A stretch of DNA of 64,000 nucleotides from Dactylis glomerata (GCA_007115705.1 QXEO01002103.1:79113-143112), one strand, 5' to 3'; counted from the first letter of the stretch, positions 18,364 through 31,019 are shown. The notes: generated by a model not told the origin, from the sequence alone. Numbers and translations: made by a program.

Positions 18364-21300
18364 TTAGCGTTTCTTCACTATCTTCTTGCCCTTCTTGTTG
18401 GCGGTTGAATACTTTATGCCGGCCACCTTGAGATTTCTTCGTGTGAACGGACAACCTTTAGTAGGTAGGGAGGTCTTCCTTCTTACTTTACTAGTAGTAG
18501 GCATGTCGAAGTGCTTGTCGAATTCCTCCTCGATCTTTGGGTCACCGTTCTTGTCCAAGTCTTCCTCGTTTGCGTCTCCTTCCATTCCTATGATGCTCCT
18601 CTTGCCCCTCCTCACGACAACACGGCTAGGCCTCGACGGGTCGGTGATGAAGAAGCATTGGTCAACTTGGCTACCGAGTACCCATGGCTCATTTTTCGCG
18701 GATGCGTTCTTCGATTTGGCATCCGGTATAACCATGGTGGTGAAATATCGGCCTTCTTTTTCGACCTTCTTGGCCCATCTCACACGGAACATTGGCACCG
18801 TCTCTCCACAGTAATTGAGCTCCCATATCTCCTCGATCCTTCCAAAAAATCTTTCCTTGACACTAGTCTCATCATCGGCGTATGATAGCATAGTTACTCC
18901 TGAGTTTTGATTTTCACTATTTCTGTCCTTTTCCTCGGTGTAGAATCTGTAACCGTTGATGTCGTACCCCTGATAGGTCCTTACGTTATGCCCGGGGCCC
19001 TGTGATAAGGTGTATATGAGTTTTTCATCTTCGGTAGAAGGCCTTCTGCTCTGTGCTTGAAGCAGTTGACTTTGCTTAAACCAAAGCGTGAAGCCGGAAT
19101 TGTGCTCTTTGGTTACGTCTCCCATCTTCCTTGGCCGGCTCATATCGATGTAATTCTGCTCGATTATGCTTTTGTGCTCTTGCACAAAAGGTTCGACCAA
19201 TTTTAAGTGTTGTAGCGCGACCCGGTGAGCCCTTTCAAAGTCGTCGCGTCGATTGACAATGCCCACATGGACTGAGCGGTAGCCCTCGCGGTGACCGACT
19301 CCAGCGAGCCTGCCGAGGTGCGTCCTGGTGGGCAGACCAACATGATCCTGGTCGTCCTCGGTGCTTAGATAATTCTGGCATAAGGAGATGCACTCGTAGG
19401 TTAGGAACCCCTTGGCCATGCTTGCGTCTGGATGGGCCCTATTGCGTACGTATCCTTTCATGACACAGTTCTGCCTTTCGAAAGGCATCATGTTGTGGAG
19501 GAACGTCGGGCCGAGCTGCCTGATGTCATCAACGACATGGAGAAGGAGATGGACGCATATATCACAGAATGCGGGCGGGAAGTAAATCTCGAGCTCACAT
19601 AGTATCACCACGATCTCATCCTGTAGCATCTTGAGCTGCCTCACGCCGATCGACTTCCTGGTGATAACATCAAAGAAGTTGCAAAGGCCAAACAGCGTAT
19701 CACGGACGTGCTCGTCCATTATCCCTCAGATCGCAACGGGAAGTATCTGCGTCATGAGCACGTGACAATCGTGAGACTTCATCCCGGTGAACCTCTTCTT
19801 CGCTACGTCTAGATATCTGCTTATATTCCCCGAGTAACCGTGAGGAAGTTTCACTCGTAGGAGGCACCTGAAAAACTGCTCGAGCTCCTCCGGACTCATT
19901 GTGAAGCAGGCAGCGGGAAGCACCACCGCGTTCTTCTTAGCCCTTTTACGAAGACGTTGAGTCCCTTCCGTCTGATCATCATCATCATCGTCGTCGTTGT
20001 CATCAGTATCGGGGGGCTTGAAGAGCTTTTCCGATGCCAAAATGTTTCAGATCGTATCTTGCTTTCGGCCCATCCTTGGACTTTTCCGAGTTGCAAAGAG
20101 TGCCAAGCAGACTCTCGGTAACGTTCTTCGTAATGTGCATGACATCGAGGCTGTGGGGCGTGCGGAGGACCTTCCAGTACTCCAAGTCGTGGAAAATAGA
20201 CCTCGCTTTCCATACACCGAGCAGCGGCTCTGGCTTCGGTTGCTTCTTTCCCGGCGCTGGGCACTCCTTCCAATTTTTTAGAAGATCGTCGATTTCTGCA
20301 CCGCTCCTCTGTCGCGGGGGTCCATCGGGCTCATCTTTACCATTGAACAGATCACCGCGTTTTCTCCACGGGTGATCCAACAGAAGATACCTTCGAGCAC
20401 CTGGGTACACAGTTTTCGAGGACCCGGGATCCCTTGGTAGCTGTAGATGCGGGGTCTCGTCCATGCACTTCACACAGCCGCAGAATCCGTGGCTGACCTG
20501 GGCAGATACGTATGCGCAACCAGGATAGTCCGTGACCGTCGTGATCAACGCGGCTCTCATATCGAAATAAGTTCTACTGTAGGCGTCCCACGTACGGGGT
20601 GGCGTCTTCCACAACGTGTCTAACTCCTCTTTCAGCAGCCCGAGATACAAATGCATGTCGACACCTGGTTGTTTCGGCCCCTGAATGAGAATACTCAGGT
20701 GTATGTACCTTTGCTTGCTGCACAGCCACGGGGGTAGGTTGTAAGGCCATACAAACACAGGCCAGGTGCTATGCGTGCTACTCTGGTTGTCGAACGGATT
20801 GAGTCCATCGGTGCTCATACCCAGCCTGATGTTCCTTCCGTCGCCCCCGAACCTAGGGAAGGCAATGTCCAATGCTTCCCACTGGCCAGCGTCTGATGGG
20901 TGTGTCAGCATATAGCCCATCTCCGGATCTTCTTCGGGCTTCTCCCTTTCCGCGTGCCATTGCATGAGCTTTGCCTCCTTAGGGTCCATGAAATACCGTT
21001 GCAGACGGGGAGTGATACGAAAGTACCATACCACTTTTCGAGGTACCTTCTTGTTCCCAACCTTGTACCATCCGTGGCCGCACACCGGACATGTGGTCAT
21101 GTCCTTGTACCCCCCCCCCCCGATAAATCACGCAATCATTGATGCAGGCGTGGTATCTTTCATGCGGTAGGTCAAGAGGGCACACAACTTTCTTGGCCTC
21201 CTCGATACTACTTGGCAATGTGTTCCCCTCTGGGAGACGATCGTGCCAGAATTTCATGTTCTTGCTGAAGCTGGAATCGGTCCATTTGTTCTGCGTCTTC

Positions 21301-21855
21301 ATCTGCAGACAATCAAGCGTTACATGCAAGCGCGTATCCTACGGACGGCACCCAGGAAATATCGGAGTCATCCCGTCTTTCTCCATTTGCGCCAGCTTGG
21401 CTCTCTCTCTGGCTGCAGCTCTGTCGTTGCTCGTCTCATGGAGGAGCAGATCTTGAACATGAGAGTCCCGCAAGGCCAAAATTAGCGGAGTCGCGCCAGA
21501 ATCTTCTTCTTCATCATGATCTTCTCCGCCGGCAACTTCTACTTCATGATGATCTTCTCCGCCGACTTCTTCTTCATGATGATATTCTCCACCAACATGT
21601 GGTGCTTCGTCATCTCGCTCGCCACCATGGTCTTCATGCGCACCATTTGTTGGGGCCGGCCGCGCCTGGTTGTCCTGCATGAAACCGCGCCTCAGCAGGT
21701 GCTCCTCCAGTTGTCCGGAATCAGGGTTGATCCAGCGCTCGAGTTTGCATGATCGACACGGACATCTTATCTGGCGCCTATTGTTCTGAATCATGTCCTC
21801 CTTCGCGTCTTTCTTGTATCTACTAATTCGAGCGGAACTCATCGAGAGGACCATG
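18364..21855 (-). pseudogene. TNP2-like CACTA transposase, with frameshifts and a stop
   Basis: This is the transposase that cuts the element's ends. The probable start is the ATG at 21855 or 21843. An N-terminal transposase-associated domain (RRQIRCPCRSCKLERWI) is followed by an acidic His/Glu repeat region, then the TNP2 core (CPVCGHGWYKV, then STDGLNPFDNQSSTHSTWP, then the DVMHITKNVTESLLG block), and finally DUF4218-like and DUF4216-like segments (LLLHVVDDIRQLGPTFLH; VPMFRVRWAKK) ending KKIVKKR. At least three lesions are visible. A 12-base C run at 21110-21121 shifts the frame before CPVCG. A C run near 20013-20018 loses frame. A TGA at about 19727-19729 reads as a former CGA (a CpG transition). 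Confidence 0.9.
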
Positions 21856-22394
21856 GTTGTCTGCAAATGGTATACATAGAGCAGAAAATTAGAACCGCAA
21901 CACATGCACACACATGCATGGACCTCTCCTAAAGGTATACATAGAGCGGAAAAATTCGGCATGACCTCTCCTAAAGGTAGGACGTATGGGTAGTGCAAAA
22001 ATTTGCCGAAACGGAAATGAATCAATGCCTCGACAAACATCCATGCACCACACCGGCACACACACACAAGCGCTTCACGTGCAACAATCATCCATACACA
22101 AGATCGACATGCGCATGCATGTCCCCTCCAAATACTCACCTTGTAGATTTGATACCGAGACGAGACCGCGATCGATGAGTTGGAGAGGAGGAGAGAGTAT
22201 GGAGAGGCTTCTCCTCACCGCCAATTATGTATCAACCAAAGTAAGTACAATAAGTACCAAAGAAAGTGAAAACTATGGCCAAAATGGGATGAGAGGGAAG
22301 GGACCTAGAGCTGGATCTAGATGGAGGAAGAGGAAGATGAATGGCTTGGGAGTGTGGGAGGTGTGGGAGGTTGGCACTTTAAAGGTGTGGGACG

Positions 22395-22761
22395 AGCTAA
22401 TTCTGTGGCGCATCTGGTGAAGTGCTCCACAGAATTACACTAATTCTGTGGCGCACTGGACCAGATGCGCCACAGAATTAGTTAATTCTGTGGCGCACCA
22501 GATCAGATGCGCCACAGAATGTCCTAATTCTGTGGCACACCAGACTAGATGCGCCACAAAATTAGTGGAACCAATGATTGGGGCTGGCAGGGAGTGGGCC
22601 CCACCAAAATTCTGTGGCGCATGTCCTTCTGGTGCGCCACAGAAATGCTGTATTTTTGTGGCGCACCCTGCCTGGTGCGCCACAGAATTATTTTCTGTGG
22701 CGCACTGCTGGCTAGTGCGCCACAGAATTGCATCCCACCTATAAGGGTTTTCCTACTAGTG
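22395..22761 (-). repeat. CACTA terminal inverted repeat end and subterminal repeat array
   Basis: The terminus at 22761 reads CACTAGTAGGAAAACCC on the minus strand. About ten copies of TTCTGTGGCGCA or its complement lie between 22395 and 22740, often as head-to-head pairs separated by 10-20 bases. TNP1-type proteins bind such arrays. The same motif class occurs at the CACTA end at 63516. Confidence 0.9.
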
Positions 22762-22776
22762 CTTCTAGAGCCAAGT

Positions 22777-24404
22777 TGACATGGGAATGTGTAGTAAATG
22801 ACCGGCCAGTTGGAAAACCCCAATAGAAGGTTTTGATGAAGATAGCAGCAAGTTTTCCCTCAGTTATGAAACCAAGGTTTAATCGTCCAGGAGGAGGATG
22901 TCAATACGACTGAAGGTGATGCCCACTAGCTGCGTGATGCTCTAATAAGGGCGCCGTTAACGATAACTTGTTAGCGCGTCTTCAACCAGTAGCAACGTGG
23001 AACCTGCACACAACACAACCAAATACTTTATTCCCAACTTACGATGAGGTTGTCAATCTCACCGGTTTGCTTGAAACAAAGGGTATGAGCGTATCGAGTG
23101 GAAAGTGATGATAGTATGCGAGTAAAGTAAACAGTGCGAGTAAAGTAAATAGGTGATAGCAATATAAAGGAAATAGGACCGGGGTCCATAGTTCACTAGT
23201 GGTGTCTCTCCATAAGATAAAATAATACCTGCTAGGTAAACAAATTACAGTTGGGCAATTGATAGAATAAAGACAACGTGCATATGTCGAGAGGATCACT
23301 ATGAGATTTACTCTGGGCATTACAACAAGATACATAGACCGCCATCCAACTGCATCTATGACTAATAATCCACTTGTGGCGAATCAATCCGAGAACTCCA
23401 CAAGTATTAAGTTGCGAACAACAGATAACTGCATTAAGCAAAGTTTGTAATGTAAACAAAGCATATGCCCTCGAGCATATGAATGTTGTTTTCCCCCTAG
23501 TAGCAACAGCACATCTACAACCTTAGAGGTTTCTGTCACTCCCCCAGATTAAATAGAGGCATGAACCCACTATCGAGCATAAATACCCCCTCTTGGAGTC
23601 ACTAGCAACTACTCGGCCAAGATAGCTACTAACAACGGACAGCATGCAAGATCATAAACAACATAGAGATAACATAAGATAATATTCAGCACATCAACTC
23701 AATCATAACACCAATATTCATCGGATCCCAACAAACACAACATGTAGAATTACATAACGGTGATCTCGATCATGTAAACATGAAGCACATGGTGGAGAAG
23801 ACAACCATCTAGCTACTGCTATGGACCCATAGTCCAAGGTAGACTACTCACTCATCGCGCCGGAGGCAAGCATGGCGATGAAGAAGACCTCCGGTGGCGA
23901 TTCCCCTCTTCGGCAGGGTGCCGGGAAGACCTTCTGGACCCTCCCGATCTTCGGGTCAATGGCGGCGGTGGATCGCGATATGTTCTGGAAAAGTGATCGG
24001 GTCTCTAGGTTTTTCCCGTCGGGGGGTCTTTATAGGCGTAGGGGCGGCATCAGAAGTGGACCAGGGGGCCCACAACATAGGCCGGCGCGGGCCAGGGGTG
24101 GGCTGTGCCCCCTGGTGGTGTGGCCACCCGCTGGTCCGGCTCTGTCTCCTCTTCGGTGTTCTGTAAGCTCCGTGGATTTCTGGACGTCTGGCTTTGGTTT
24201 CGTCCAATTCTGAGAATATTTCCTCTGTAACTTTTCTGAAACACAAAAACAGCAGAAAACAGGGAACTGGCACTGTGGCATCTCGTTAATAGGTTAGTTC
24301 CAGAAAATGCATTAAAATGCCACGAAGTGTAACGAAACACTAAGCAAATAGTGTAAAAACAAGCATGGAGCATCAAAAATTATGGATACGTTGGAGACAT
24401 ATCA
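22777..24404 (-). repeat. Athila-type LTR, minus strand (5' LTR of a lost element)
   Basis: On the minus strand it runs from TGATATGTCTCCAACG (24404) to ...CCCATGTCA (22777), about 1.63 kb. The 15 bases beyond (22762-22776) would be the start of its internal region, into which the CACTA element inserted. The rest of this retroelement is not present in the window. The GC-rich promoter segment is recognisable near 24020-24130. Confidence 0.8.
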
Positions 24405-24838
24405 CTCCCCGCGGCTGCGTCTTCGGCGTGATCTTCTGGCCCTCCTCTGTTCCCTTCTGACAGTTGCACTTTATAAAGCGCCTTTCCCCCCTTTGGACCA
24501 GCATCTGGGAGGCATATGCCCTTCCTTTTGCCTCGGATCCTTTCGTGGGGAAGGCTCTTGCTCGCTGGTTGGTGGAGTCCGGTCGTGGCGGGCATCACTC
24601 CCATCCTTTGCCTCTGTCAATCTTGTTGGGGCCAGGCCACTTTCGGCGATACAGCCGTTGGAGGAATCTTGTCTTCATCGCCCGGCTTAGGCTCTCCTCG
24701 GTGGAGTCGCCAGCCGGCTGCTGGCGTAGCCAGCCTTTTAGCTGGAGCCGGTCTTCCTTACTTGGCGCCGTGGAGACTCCTGGGACGCCAGCCGGCAGAC
24801 AGCGCTACCCTCGGCATACCCCTAAAGTCATCCCCATG
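24405..24838. other. unclassified GC-rich segment between two LTRs
   Basis: This 434-base segment has no terminal repeats or protein similarity that I recognise. It contains several short palindromes based on CCAGCCGGCTGCTGG. The plus-strand ORF crossing it runs on into LTR sequence and is not credible. It may be filler from a rearrangement, since it joins LTR pieces in opposite orientations. Confidence 0.4.
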
Positions 24839-25703
24839 ACAGCCCCTTCGCCTATAAAGACCCCTCGACGGGAAAAGCCTAAGGGACGGATCGCTTTTCC
24901 TCGAAACATACTGCAAACCACCGCCGTCGTCGAATCGATATTGGGAGGATCCAGGAGCTCTTCCCAGCACCCTGCCGGAGGCCTTCTCCTCCACCATGGT
25001 CGCCTCCAGAGTGATGTGTGAGTAGTATACCTTGGACTATGGGTCCATAGCAGTAGCTAGATTGTTGTCTTCTCCACCATGTGCTTCATGTTTAGATCTT
25101 GTGAGCTGCCCTACATGATCAAGATCATCTTTATGTAATCATACGTGTTGTGTTTGTTGGGATCCGATGAGTATTGGTACTATGTCAAGTTGATGTGCTG
25201 AATTATATCTTATGTTATCTCTATGTTGTTTATGATCTTGCATGCTTTCCGTTGCTAGTAGCTATCTTGGCCGAGTAGATGCTAGTAACTCCAAGAGGGA
25301 GTATTTATGCTCGATAGTTGGGTTCATGCCTCTATTTAATCTGGGGGAGTGACAGAAACCTCTAAGGTTGTAGATGTGCTGTTGACACTAGGGAGAAAAC
25401 AACATTCTTGTGTCTAAGGACATTTGCTTTGTTTACATTACACACTTTGCTTAATGCGATTATCTGCTGTTCGCAACTTAATACTCAAGGGGTCCTCGGA
25501 CGATTTCCCGCGAGTGGATTTTTAGTCATAGATGCAGTTGGATGGCGGTCTATGTATTTTGTCGTAATGCCCAGAGTAAGCCTTATAGTGATCCTCGTGA
25601 TGTATGTATGTTATCTTTACTCTATCAATTGCCCAACTATAATTTGTTTACCCAGCATGTTTTATTTATCTTATGGAGAGACACCACTAGTGAACTGTGG
25701 ACC
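24839..25703 (+). repeat. Athila-type LTR fragment, truncated at both ends
   Basis: Similarity to the LTRs of this group starts at the promoter (CGCCTATAAAGACCCC near 24848) and stops at GAACTGTGGACC (25703), where a second LTR begins. The first ~370 bases of the LTR and its last third are missing. The sequence that should follow GTGGACC is not found after the neighbouring element either. Confidence 0.8.
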
Positions 25704-27368
25704 TGATACGTCTCCAACGTATCTATAATTTTTGATGCTCCATGCTTGTTTTTAGACCATTTGCCTACTGTTTCGTTACACTTCATGGCACTTTTATGCA
25801 TTTTCTGGAACTAACCTACTAACAAGTCGCCATAGTGCCAATTCCCTGTTTTCTGCTGTTTTTGTGTTTCAGAAGTGCTACACAGGAAATATTCTCGGAA
25901 TTGGACAAAACAAGTTCCTGAAGTCTTATTTTTCTCAGAAGCTTCCAGAGATCCGAAGAGGAGTTGGAGTGGGGCCACGAGGGCCCCACACACCAGGGCG
26001 GCACGGCCTGGCCCCTGGCCGCGCCCCCTATGTGTGAGGTCTCCTCGGTCCACTTCTGACGATGCCCCTTCGCCTATAAAGACCCCCCGGCGGAAAAAAC
26101 CTAAGTACCCGATCACTTTTCCAGAACACATCGCGATCCGCTGCCGCCGTCGACCCGAAGATCGGGAGGGTCCAGAAGCTCTTCCCGGCACCCTGCCGGA
26201 GAGGGGAATCACCACCAGAGGTCTTCTTCATCGCCATGCTTGCCTCCAGAGCGATGAGTGAGTAGTCTACCTTGGACTACGGGTCCATAGCAGTAGCTAG
26301 ATGGTTGTCCTCTCCACTATGTGCTTCCTGTTTAGATCTCATGAGCTGCCCTACATGATTGAGATCACCGTTATGTAATTCTACATGTTTGGTTTGTTGG
26401 GATCCGATGAATATTGGTGTTATGATTGAGTTGCTATACTGAAATATATCTTATGTTATCTCTATGTTGTTTATGATCTTGCATGCTCTCCGTTGTTAGT
26501 AGCTATCTTGGCCGAGTAGTTACTAGTGACTCCAAGAGGGGGTATTTATGCTCGATAGTGGGTTCATGCCTCTATTTAACCTGGGGGAGTGACAGAAACC
26601 TCTAAGGTTGTAGATGTGTTGTTGCTACTAGGGAGAAAACAACATTCATATGCTCGAGGGCATATGCTTTGTTTACATTACACACTTTGCTTAATGCAAT
26701 TATCTATTGTTCGCAACTTAATACTCATGGGGTATTCGGATGATATCCCCGTGAGTGGATTATTAGTCATAGATGCAGTTGGATGGCGGTCTATGTATTT
26801 TGTTGTAATGCCCAGAGTAAATCGCATAGTGATCTTCTTGACATATCACGTTTATCTTTATTCTATCAATTGCCCAACTGTAATTTGTTTACCCAGCATG
26901 TGTTATTTATCTTATGGAGACACCACTAGTGAACTATGGACCTAGGTCCTATTTCCATCATATTGCTATCACCTATTTACTTTACTCACACTGTTTACTT
27001 TACTCGCATACTTTCACTGTTTTCCACTCGATACGCTCATACCCTTTGTTTCAAGCAAACCGGTGAGATTGACAACCTCATCGCAAGTTGGGAACAAAGT
27101 ACTTGGTTGTGTGTGTGCAGGTTCCGCGTTGCTACTGTCCGAAGACGAGTCAACAAGTATCGTTAAACGTCGCCCTTGTTGGAGTGTTATTAAGCCAGTC
27201 CGCATCACCTTCAGTCGTTTGTCTCTCCTCTCCAAGATCGACATACCTTGGTTTCTAACTGAGGGAAAATCTTGCTGCTGTATTCATCACACCTTCCTCT
27301 TGGGGTTCCCAACGGGCTGGACACTAGGCACCAACTCTTTTCTGGCGCCATCAACCAGCATCAAAGCA
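25704..27368 (+). repeat. 5' LTR of the gag-less element at 25704
   Basis: It starts TGATACGTCTCCAACG and ends close to 27368; the 3' border is inferred from the primer-site position. TATAAA at about 26077 and the GC palindrome (26000-26008 with 26017-26025, one mispair) mark the promoter. Confidence 0.75.
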
Positions 27369-27552
27369 TTTTCTGGCACACCGTTGCCGCGGAGGAAGTA
27401 GAAGACTTCTGCGAGGGGAGTTTTTCGCACACACATCCTTTTCTTTGTTATTGTTTTGCTTTACTTTATTTATTTTACCTGCATCGTTTTTTATGAAAAA
27501 CCCAAAAAAATTAGAATCCTTGGTAGTTGTTATTTCTTTACTCTAGTTCATT

Positions 27553-28146
27553 ATGTTGTTCCCTAAGTATGTTTTGGAGGATCTCTCAGTAGGTAGTGGT
27601 TCCATTATTGGGAAAGATAACATTGAGGAGTTCTTTAATCACATTAGTATGCATAAAGAAGTTGAGGAAAAGTCTTCGGTTGAGCTAGCTTCTAGTATTG
27701 AAGTTTCTTCCGCTTCTTTAATTCACATGTTGGAAGCTAGGTTTGCTAGTCTTAATTCTTTTATTCAAAACATGTTCCTTAAGCTTCATGAAATTGAAGA
27801 TCCTGAAAAGAAAGCCTTTATCTTGGAAACTTTGCGCTTAGAATTCAAAGATGTTGCTATTGAATCTAGGAAAGTTCTTAAGCATTTTAATAAACTTGGT
27901 TCACCTATAAACGTTATTAGTACAAACAATGATGGAACCGAAATACCTATACCTAGCAAGCTCTTGGGATTGTATGAAGCTTTCGAAAATAATTTTAACT
28001 GGATCTGTCCTGAGAATCGTTTTAGTGATTTGAGTGAACCAAAGCGTGATCACAAAGGGTCTTCAAAAACTTATGTGGATGAAATACAATGCCTTATTGA
28101 CAAGACCTCTGCAGTTGATCTTAATGCTTCTTCTAAAAATACTTGA
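27553..28146 (+). CDS. 197-aa ORF of unknown function at the gag position
   Basis: The ORF starts MLFPKYVLEDLSVGSGSIIG and lies where other members of this group encode gag. It is mostly predicted helical, with a charged middle section (HEIEDPEKKAFILETLRLEF). There is no zinc knuckle, no protease signature, and no similarity that I recognise to the 282-aa ORF of the related element at 52171. The stop codon is followed directly by the conserved hairpin segment at 28161-28209, as in the other members. An intact ORF in an otherwise enzyme-less element suggests selection or a recent origin. Function is unknown. Confidence 0.6.
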   Translation: MLFPKYVLEDLSVGSGSIIGKDNIEEFFNHISMHKEVEEKSSVELASSIEVSSASLIHMLEARFASLNSFIQNMFLKLHEIEDPEKKAFILETLRLEFKDVAIESRKVLKHFNKLGSPINVISTNNDGTEIPIPSKLLGLYEAFENNFNWICPENRFSDLSEPKRDHKGSSKTYVDEIQCLIDKTSAVDLNASSKNT

Positions 28147-31019
28147 TTCACAATTTTCTGCGCCTAGCTCAAAGGCGTTAAAGAAAAGCACTCTTGGGAG
28201 ATAACCCAATGTTTTTATATTCAGTACTTTTTCTTTTATTTGAGTCTTAGAAGTCATTACTACTGTAATGACCGCTCCTTATCTTGTTTATTTCATTGTT
28301 GTGCCAAGAGAAGCCTCTAATTTGAGTGAGGTAAAGATTTGGGGATGTTGCTGTCCTGAAACTGTTTTCGGTGCTGCACCGTAAAAATTCGTATAAATTA
28401 TCTGTATATCTTTTGGACCTGCGATTTCTTGTGCATATGCCCCAGGTTATATCCAAACTTTCATTAGTTGAACACTTTTTGATTTGAGCAACAGAAAACC
28501 CCTTAAAAATTCGACCTTTGTCAGCTGTTCTGTTTTGACAGATTTTTGCCAATATTTGTGTTTGCCGCTTTATCGCTTTCTTTTGAGTTCTTTTGATCAC
28601 GGAACTTTTGGGGAAGTTGCTACAGTAGTATATGCTATATATATGGTGGTTTTGGGTTGAAACTAAAGCAAAAAGAGGTTGATTATATGTTATGCTACAC
28701 TAATGTTGCTAATAGATTTGTGTTTAGTTTTGTATGAAGGAAGTTTTCAAGTGTAGGGATTGGAAAATCATGAGATGAGTTGAAGAATGGACAAAAGCTC
28801 AAGCTTGGGGATGCCCCGAGGCACCCCTTCTTCATCAGCAAAAATCAGGTCACCTTTCAAAACACTATATTTTTATTGCTTCATGCACTATGTGTTTTTC
28901 TTTAAGCGTTAGTTGTTTTAGTTTTCTTAGTTAGTTAGTTTGTTTGCTGTAATAAATGGTTGGACCCCAACAAATTTATTTTGGAGAAGTTGCCTTGCTT
29001 TTCATTTGCCAAGAACGCTCTAGTTTTCACTCTTATGAAAAACCGAGTGTTCTTCTTTTTCTGCTACTGCTTTTGGTTTTCATTTTCACCTTGATTTGCG
29101 TTCAGACCTTGTCATATCTCTTCATCAAGGTGTATTTTTGCCTCTGATCTTTATTGGTTTTCATCAAAAGAGGTGTTTTTAAAAAGTTTGAATGGTGTTG
29201 GAAAAGAGAAAAAGCTTTATGCAAAAAAGTGGTACAAGAGGGAGCTTGCGTAGACTGCGGCTTAGGCTTTTGCATGTCGTGCTTGATGTCTTTTTGATAG
29301 TATGCTTAGTGGTTTTGCTGTAGCATGACTTGTCTCAAATAACTGAGATTGCTTAATGAGCCTTTGAAAAAATCATGCATTGTTTTTATTGTTTGGAAGC
29401 ATTATTTTGGTTTTCTCCTTGATGCTTTATTTGGGTTGACTTGGCGCATGCTCACACATGTTAGACTCATACAAAGTCGCCAATAGCCTCTATGATCATT
29501 TAGTTTTTGACTTTTGATGCCATCTTATGCTTCTTTTAATGTCGCTTTGTCGCTTTGCATGATTATGGCCATTATTGCTCTCTTAGTTGGTCGCTCCCAG
29601 TCTTTTGCTAGCCCTCGCCTTGTACTGAGTATGAGCTCTACTCGTGCATCCAACTCCTAAAAACCAAGTTTTCCAAAGTATCCACCATACATACCTACTA
29701 GCAATTTGCTATTCCAAGTAAATTTGACTTGCTTTTATTTTCTCTTCAAATTAAACTCTTACCAGTGTTATGCAAAAATTGGTCAGTGAAGCTCTCATGA
29801 ACCGGAAGGCACACTTTACTTTTTCCTGTTCTTAAAAATTTGACATTGTGGTCTCTTATGTTGAGTTGTTATGCTTGCAAGTTGTAAGTTGGATACTAGC
29901 CCATCCATGCTGTCATGGGGCAAGCTTTGAACACTGCACTTCTTATTTGAGTTGATATCGTGATCTTTTGTTTATGGATGCCCGCGGTGTGAAATGAATT
30001 GGGAATCTTGTGGGGATCATGGAGTTTGTATATGTGTTAGGGAAATACCTGGGCCGCCAATCTAACCAATGCATAATTCATGGTGGAAATTTGCAGCATA
30101 CCCATAGTGGACATTCGACGACGCATCTCAAAATAAAAAGCTATACAAATGGTAAATAAAAGAGATATCGAGGTGTTCATTGTCTGCTTGTCCTATCATT
30201 TTGATGTAGGCTTGTTCCATGTCATCGGGCACGGTGGTACCCCGTTGGCGGTTCTCGATGATACATATATACCTACAATGACAAGAGCCTTGCTTGGGAC
30301 TCTAAGTTGAGTAGCATGAGGTTTGGGTACTCGTATTCATGGGACACGAGGTTTTCAACTTATGATTTGTCAAGCATATGCATCATAATTGTTCTCGCTT
30401 TAACTCTAACCACTCAAGATGCTTATGATGGGGGCAATGAGAGCTCAAAGCCGGTAAGTACCATAATTTTTGAAGCTTATAAAACGTGCAATCACTGCTT
30501 CCCTCCGCGAAGGGCCTTTCTTCTACTTTTATGTTGAGTCACCACCTTCTATCTTTATGCACCATTAAGAGAGCATAGTTGTCATTCTTAGTATAATGTG
30601 CATTGTCCCAAAGTTTTCATTGATTGATTCATATTGTTTGTTTCACTTGTTCTCAAATTATTTGTATCTAGTCGCCCTCTTAAACTTAAAGGTGTCCTAT
30701 ACATTTATGTTTTGCTCTCTATGAAGGACAAGCTGAAAACTATTTGTATGTTTTTCCTTATGATTTGAACACACGTTTGACTTTCATTGTTTCATTTTCA
30801 TGATCTTTTGTTTGTGTTCATTTGCATTTTTATAACATGGTTGCTAAATCTTTATTGTCAAGATTATATCTTTCATGCCCATGTTTTAACTTCTTATGTT
30901 CCCAGCTCACAAATGCTTACATATATGATCAAGATTGTGTAGGTGCATGTCACCTCAAAAATTATTCTTTGTTATCACTTACCTACTCGAGGACGAGCAG
31001 GAGTTAAGCTTGGGGATGC
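28147..31019 (+). other. shared 3' non-coding module of the Athila-type elements (copy A)
   Basis: This 2.9-kb segment is collinear with 38166-41034, with the reverse of 53714-56300, and with 63072-63515. It begins with two adjacent hairpins (CGCC/GGCG at 28161-28177; TTGGG-AGATAA-CCCAA at 28194-28209). It carries an internal exact copy of the LTR-proximal 14-mer AAGCTTGGGGATGC (28801-28814) and ends with a CTCG-AGGA-CGAG hairpin (30986-30997) and the terminal 14-mer (31006-31019). The small ORFs in it are not conserved between copies. Confidence 0.8.

Larger units (their letters stand above)
15438..22761 (-). mobile_element. CACTA (En/Spm, Caspar-like) transposon, one end only
   Basis: Read on the minus strand, the element starts at 22761 with CACTAGTAGGAAAACCC. 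Subterminal repeats follow, then a TNP2-like transposase pseudogene, an internal palindrome of the subterminal repeat, a captured OEP24 exon and a TNP1-like gene. The last is cut by the Tekay/Del 3' LTR at 15438. The opposite terminus is absent from the far side of the Tekay/Del element. The element entered the first bases after an LTR at 22777, near that element's primer site. Confidence 0.9.
25704..31019 (+). mobile_element. gag-less, non-autonomous Athila-type element without a 3' LTR
   Basis: A complete 5' LTR (25704-27368) is followed by a diverged tRNA-Asp primer site (TGGCACACCGTTGCCGCGG, near 27374), a 197-aa ORF at the place of gag, and the shared 3' non-coding module ending AAGCTTGGGGATGC at 31019. 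A 3' LTR should begin at 31020, but an unrelated minus-strand gene fragment starts there. No protease, reverse transcriptase or integrase is encoded. Its 5' end lies directly against an older LTR fragment. Confidence 0.8.

Noticed and set aside
24464..25021. 185-aa plus-strand ORF
   Set aside because: It crosses from the unclassified filler into LTR promoter sequence and has no recognisable domain.
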